A program made the position numbers and the translations under genes. A DNA stretch of 64,000 bases from Epiperipatus broadwayi (taxonomy: Eukaryota > Onychophora > Udeonychophora > Euonychophora > Peripatidae): NCBI GenBank assembly GCA_028023455.1, contig JAQFVV010006355.1, forward strand, positions 560,001 through 624,000, read 5' to 3'. Below, one piece after another: positions 60,781-64,000 of this stretch; position 1 is the first letter of the stretch, and every line of letters starts with the position of its first letter. The notes under the pieces were generated by a model, which saw only the letters and a list, made by a program, of their open reading frames with translations, did no database searches and was not told the origin of the DNA.

Positions 60781-62159
60781 GGGATATTCTGCAAAGCTTG
60801 TTAAAAGCTTATTTGCGAGCTCTATATATATATAAAAGAGAAACACATAGCTATGGGAGCCAATTTCTTTTCATAAGTTATTTACAACTTTAGAATCAAT
60901 ATATAATTTTTATATCGGAAAGAATTATGTCTTAAGATTAATGATTGAGTTTCAGATAATAGTTATCTTTGCTACAATGCTTGTTAAATTACATTTTTTG
61001 TGAATTAAAGTTAACTATTTCAAATGTAGATTTTAAAATAAATTTTGATAAAAGTAAATTTTCATCGGATATGTGTCATCTAAAAATATTGTAGTGAATA
61101 GAAAGAGAACAATCAAAAACTAAATACTAAAGAGCAATTAAAATAGCAGAAATGCATTTAACACTCTCCAATTTCAATTCCTTTTTTAATAATTCACTTT
61201 CATCGTTTATTTTTTAATTAAGACATTTTTAGGATGCTTTTATCTTTCAGTATTGGTCAACACATCATTCTATTTCATTAGTATTCACTCATTTTGCTGT
61301 TTTTTCTTAGTAATTTTTCATTTAAATTTATTAATCAAAATGTAAAGACAGTTTTTATTATATGTATGTTTATTTTTAACTAAACATTTCAATATTATTT
61401 ATCATTGTAAATTCTCTTGATTTGTGATTAATCTTAAGTATTTTTATTTCACCAATGACCTTTGCTTTCTCCCAAAGACACTTATCTTCAATATTACATC
61501 TTTTTTCTTATTGTAATTTTTTTTCTTATTTTTAACCTTATTATCATATTGTTTTGATATTATTTTATAAATTTCAATGATTAAAAAATGTTCAAACTAT
61601 ATTTTTGTGAAAGGGTAATATAAAGGCAATTATTTTTAACTATCTAGATTATCCTCACAATAATGAATTGGTTTTCATTAAGATTCATTTTACTTGATTG
61701 CTTTATTCTAAAAAGGCTCAACTATTCTTTTCTAAATTTCTCACTTTTCTTTGATTCATCAATGTTACAGAAAATAAATTTGCACTTAATATACAAATCA
61801 CAATAAACCATATACATATTTTTGCACTGTTAAATAATAGTGATTATAAAAATAATTCTTTAGAATTAAATAGTGGGAAGCATTTTATTTTAAATTCTGA
61901 TCCTGGTAAGAAAATAAAATTTAAATGAATTGAAATTATGAAAATTATGGGAATTTTTTTTTTAAAATAGATCTGCTTATTTAAGTTGATATCCTAGTAA
62001 TTTTTTGACTCCTAAGGTTTTCTTTAATTTGAATTCTTATAAAGATAATTTTTATTTAAAGTGTATTTTTGATTTTACAAGGGTATTGTTGATAAAATTT
62101 CAAAATTTCTTATAAAGATTTTTAAGAATTATATAAATTTAGGTCAGTTTTGTATATCT

Positions 62160-63310
62160 TTTTCTTTTCAGACATTTGATAAAGTTAATGAATTTGTTTT
62201 TTTAAAATGATTGTATTTTTGGTAGTTTAGATATTGAAAACATGTATCAATCAGTTGATAGAATAAAAAAGCATTTCTTACTGGTTTAAAGGAACATGAA
62301 TGTTTTTCTGCAGATAAGATTATGGTTATTCATGATTTGCTATTGTTATTAGAGGATTCTATGTATATGGTGCATAATGATGTGTTTTATAAAATTAAAA
62401 AGGGATTGGGTGTTGATCATAGTATTTTCCCCTTAATGTGCTCTGTCTATGTTTATTTTTTAAGGAGTAGTGGTATTAATAATTTTTCTGTTTTTTTTTA
62501 AATTATTTGATATGTATGTTAATGATTGTTTGTTTGTTATATAGGAAGATAAATTGAAGATTTTTATTGGTAGATTGAATTCTTTTGGTTCTAGTATTAA
62601 ATTTACTATAGAGGGTTTGGATTTGTTTAGTTAAAAAAATTTATATTTAAGTGTCGATAAATTTGATAATGTTTTATTTTGTATTATTAAAGTTAAAAAA
62701 TTAAGAAATATAGTTATCAATCTTTTATTCATAAGAAACTTTCTTTATTGAAATTTTATTATAGGAATAGAAGGCTTAATAATTTGGAAAATAATAGTTA
62801 TTTTCAGAGGAGTCAAATTGTTTCTGTCTATACTGAGTTAGGTTATAATCATGAACTTATTATGAATATTATGCTAATAAAAAAATTAAAAATCTGTTAA
62901 TAATTAAGATTTAATAGTTAGTGAAGATAAAAAGTTTATTTCTTTACCATAGAAGTCAATAATATGTAAATTGATTTATAAAAATAACTTTTATTTGGTG
63001 ACATGAAAGTCACCCAGAAGAAAATAGTCAATTTGTTGCAGTATAAAATTTATATAGATCATAATAAATTTAAGTCTTAATGAAAGAGTTAAAGTTCATA
63101 AGAATAGAATTAAAAATAGATATCATAACTCAGTTTTATATCTTCAAGGACTGAATACAAGTCATAAAATATTATTTAACAATGCAGATGTTATCTTTTA
63201 TGAAAAAAATGAATTGAAAAGAAGAGTAAAAATAACTTTGATGATAAAATTTTTTGAATCAGAGACCATAATCTTGTGAAAACATTCTTTGATGTTAAAG
63301 GAAGTTAGTT
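62160..63310 (+). pseudogene. Decayed Penelope-like element with RT and endonuclease remnants
   Basis: Broken frames give PLE blocks in order: GSLDIENMYQSVD (RT motif with catalytic Asp, 62220-62258); a 'KKGLGVDHSIFPLMCSVYV'-like segment (about 62396-62450) in place of the Q-x-x-G-x-x-MG-x-x-x-SP motif; MYVNDCLFVI (YxDD box with the first Asp lost, about 62512); IFIGRLNSFGSSIKFTIEGL (62560-62620); NLYLSVDKF; then, after 63070, LNERVKVHKNRIKNRYHNS and KNELKRRVK from the endonuclease end. Many stops; dead copy. It shows what the missing 5' part of the other PLE fragments looked like. Confidence 0.75.
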
Positions 63311-64000
63311 TTTGATATGAATGTTGGAAAGATTACTTTGTTTTTGTATATATGTGTTGTATGTTTTGTTAAATTTTACTTGAAAAGATCTCTATGTGTT
63401 AATAGATGAAACCATGGTTATGGAAGAATTTTACTAAAATTTTGTTTTTTGGTTCCGGCCAATGCTTTGACACACGAAAAATATATATACCAGATGCACC
63501 CAGTCTTTTGAAATGCTATCATTTTGATATGTTTAATTTAACATCATTACTTCTTTTGCATTAAATTCTTCATAATAAAAATTTACATATTACTAAATCT
63601 AATATTGGTTGCTTTAATGATTTTAAAGATTTAATGTAAATATATGTTTTTTACTAAATTTTGCTGAGTATGTCATTCATCTGAACTATATTAGGAGATT
63701 GTCAGACCATAAAAACATTTTAATATAGCTAAATTAAAATTTAAAATTTTATATATACTTGTTATATTTGACATTGTTATGGTGCAACTACATATTTAAT
63801 GGAGTGCCCTCTGAATAAGACATTTACATTTTTTTTTCAATTTTTCAACAGCATTACCAACAAATGCAATAGTTTTTTTTAGCTTTAACCATACTTAGTT
63901 TTCATATGAATTTGCTTTGTTTTTTTCATTAATTTGCGTCCTAGTAAAAATTTACTTAAGCTTTATACTGTAATATGGATTTTCCTATATACATTATAAT

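Larger units (their letters stand above)
53025..64000 (+). other. First intron of gene 2 (at least 11 kb, runs off the window)
   Basis: The next expected exon (the 'YLE-RF' segment after SMYE) was not found. The stretch carries a SINE (54064), PLE ends with hammerheads (54310-55012, 60738), PLE endonuclease pieces (58030-60054), a relative of the 2-kb repeats (57641) and a decayed PLE (62160-63310). 55020-57600 is AT-rich apart from a less AT-rich patch at 56470-56690 that could not be classified. 60800-62150 shows nothing supportable. Confidence 0.7.

Noticed and set aside
1-64000. CRISPR arrays, operons, rRNA genes or prokaryotic regulatory sites
   Set aside because: Spliced exons, SINEs and non-LTR elements show eukaryotic nuclear DNA. 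No spaced repeat array or rRNA sequence was seen.

Overview
The window is animal nuclear DNA. It is strongly AT-rich, has no dense coding, and contains spliced exons with GT-AG borders separated by introns of 1.5 to 12 kb. It also holds several families of eukaryotic retroelements and tRNA-derived SINEs. Penelope-like elements (PLEs) with hammerhead ribozyme motifs, RTE and R2-like non-LTR elements and tRNA-SINEs fit an invertebrate. A mollusc (perhaps a cephalopod) or a chelicerate are possible, but the lineage cannot be fixed from the sequence alone.

Two genes of the same family lie head to tail on the + strand. Both encode SLC5-type sodium/solute symporters, closest in motif to the monocarboxylate/multivitamin transporter branch (SLC5A6/A8/A12-like). 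The window begins inside the first gene and shows its last four exons (4254-4447, 16304-16401, 17904-18022, 28180-28290). Their phases join perfectly into 173 codons ending in a stop, followed by an AATAAA at 28443. The second gene starts at 52671 with a 118-codon first coding exon ending in a clean donor at 53025. Its remaining exons were not found before the window ends. This looks like a tandem transporter cluster.

Everything else is intronic or intergenic and largely made of decayed mobile DNA. 1-4.2 kb: R2-like reverse transcriptase remnant, a SINE and a hairpin repeat. 4.4-16.3 kb (intron): two PLE 3' fragments arranged head to head as an inverted pair (8241-14179), one of them split by a 4.6-kb insertion made of two 2.0-kb direct repeats flanking 0.53 kb, with a 4-5 bp target duplication. 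18-28 kb (intron): a near-perfect 64-bp-arm palindrome, a PLE terminal fragment with a degenerate hammerhead, a TA-flanked terminal-inverted-repeat element and a PLE-related foldback. 28-52 kb (intergenic): two near-full-length RTE copies head to tail on the - strand, a SINE with an intact 16-bp target duplication, and further tRNA-like units. 53-64 kb (intron of gene 2): the best hammerhead candidates, three or more PLE endonuclease fragments and a decayed PLE with recognisable RT.

The most interesting theme is a PLE population whose terminal pieces repeatedly occur as inverted pairs. These pieces carry hammerhead motifs with a self-complementary stem III (ACTAGT, ACCGGT, ACCAATTGGT). The conserved DNA outside the ribozyme core links copies more than 25 kb apart.
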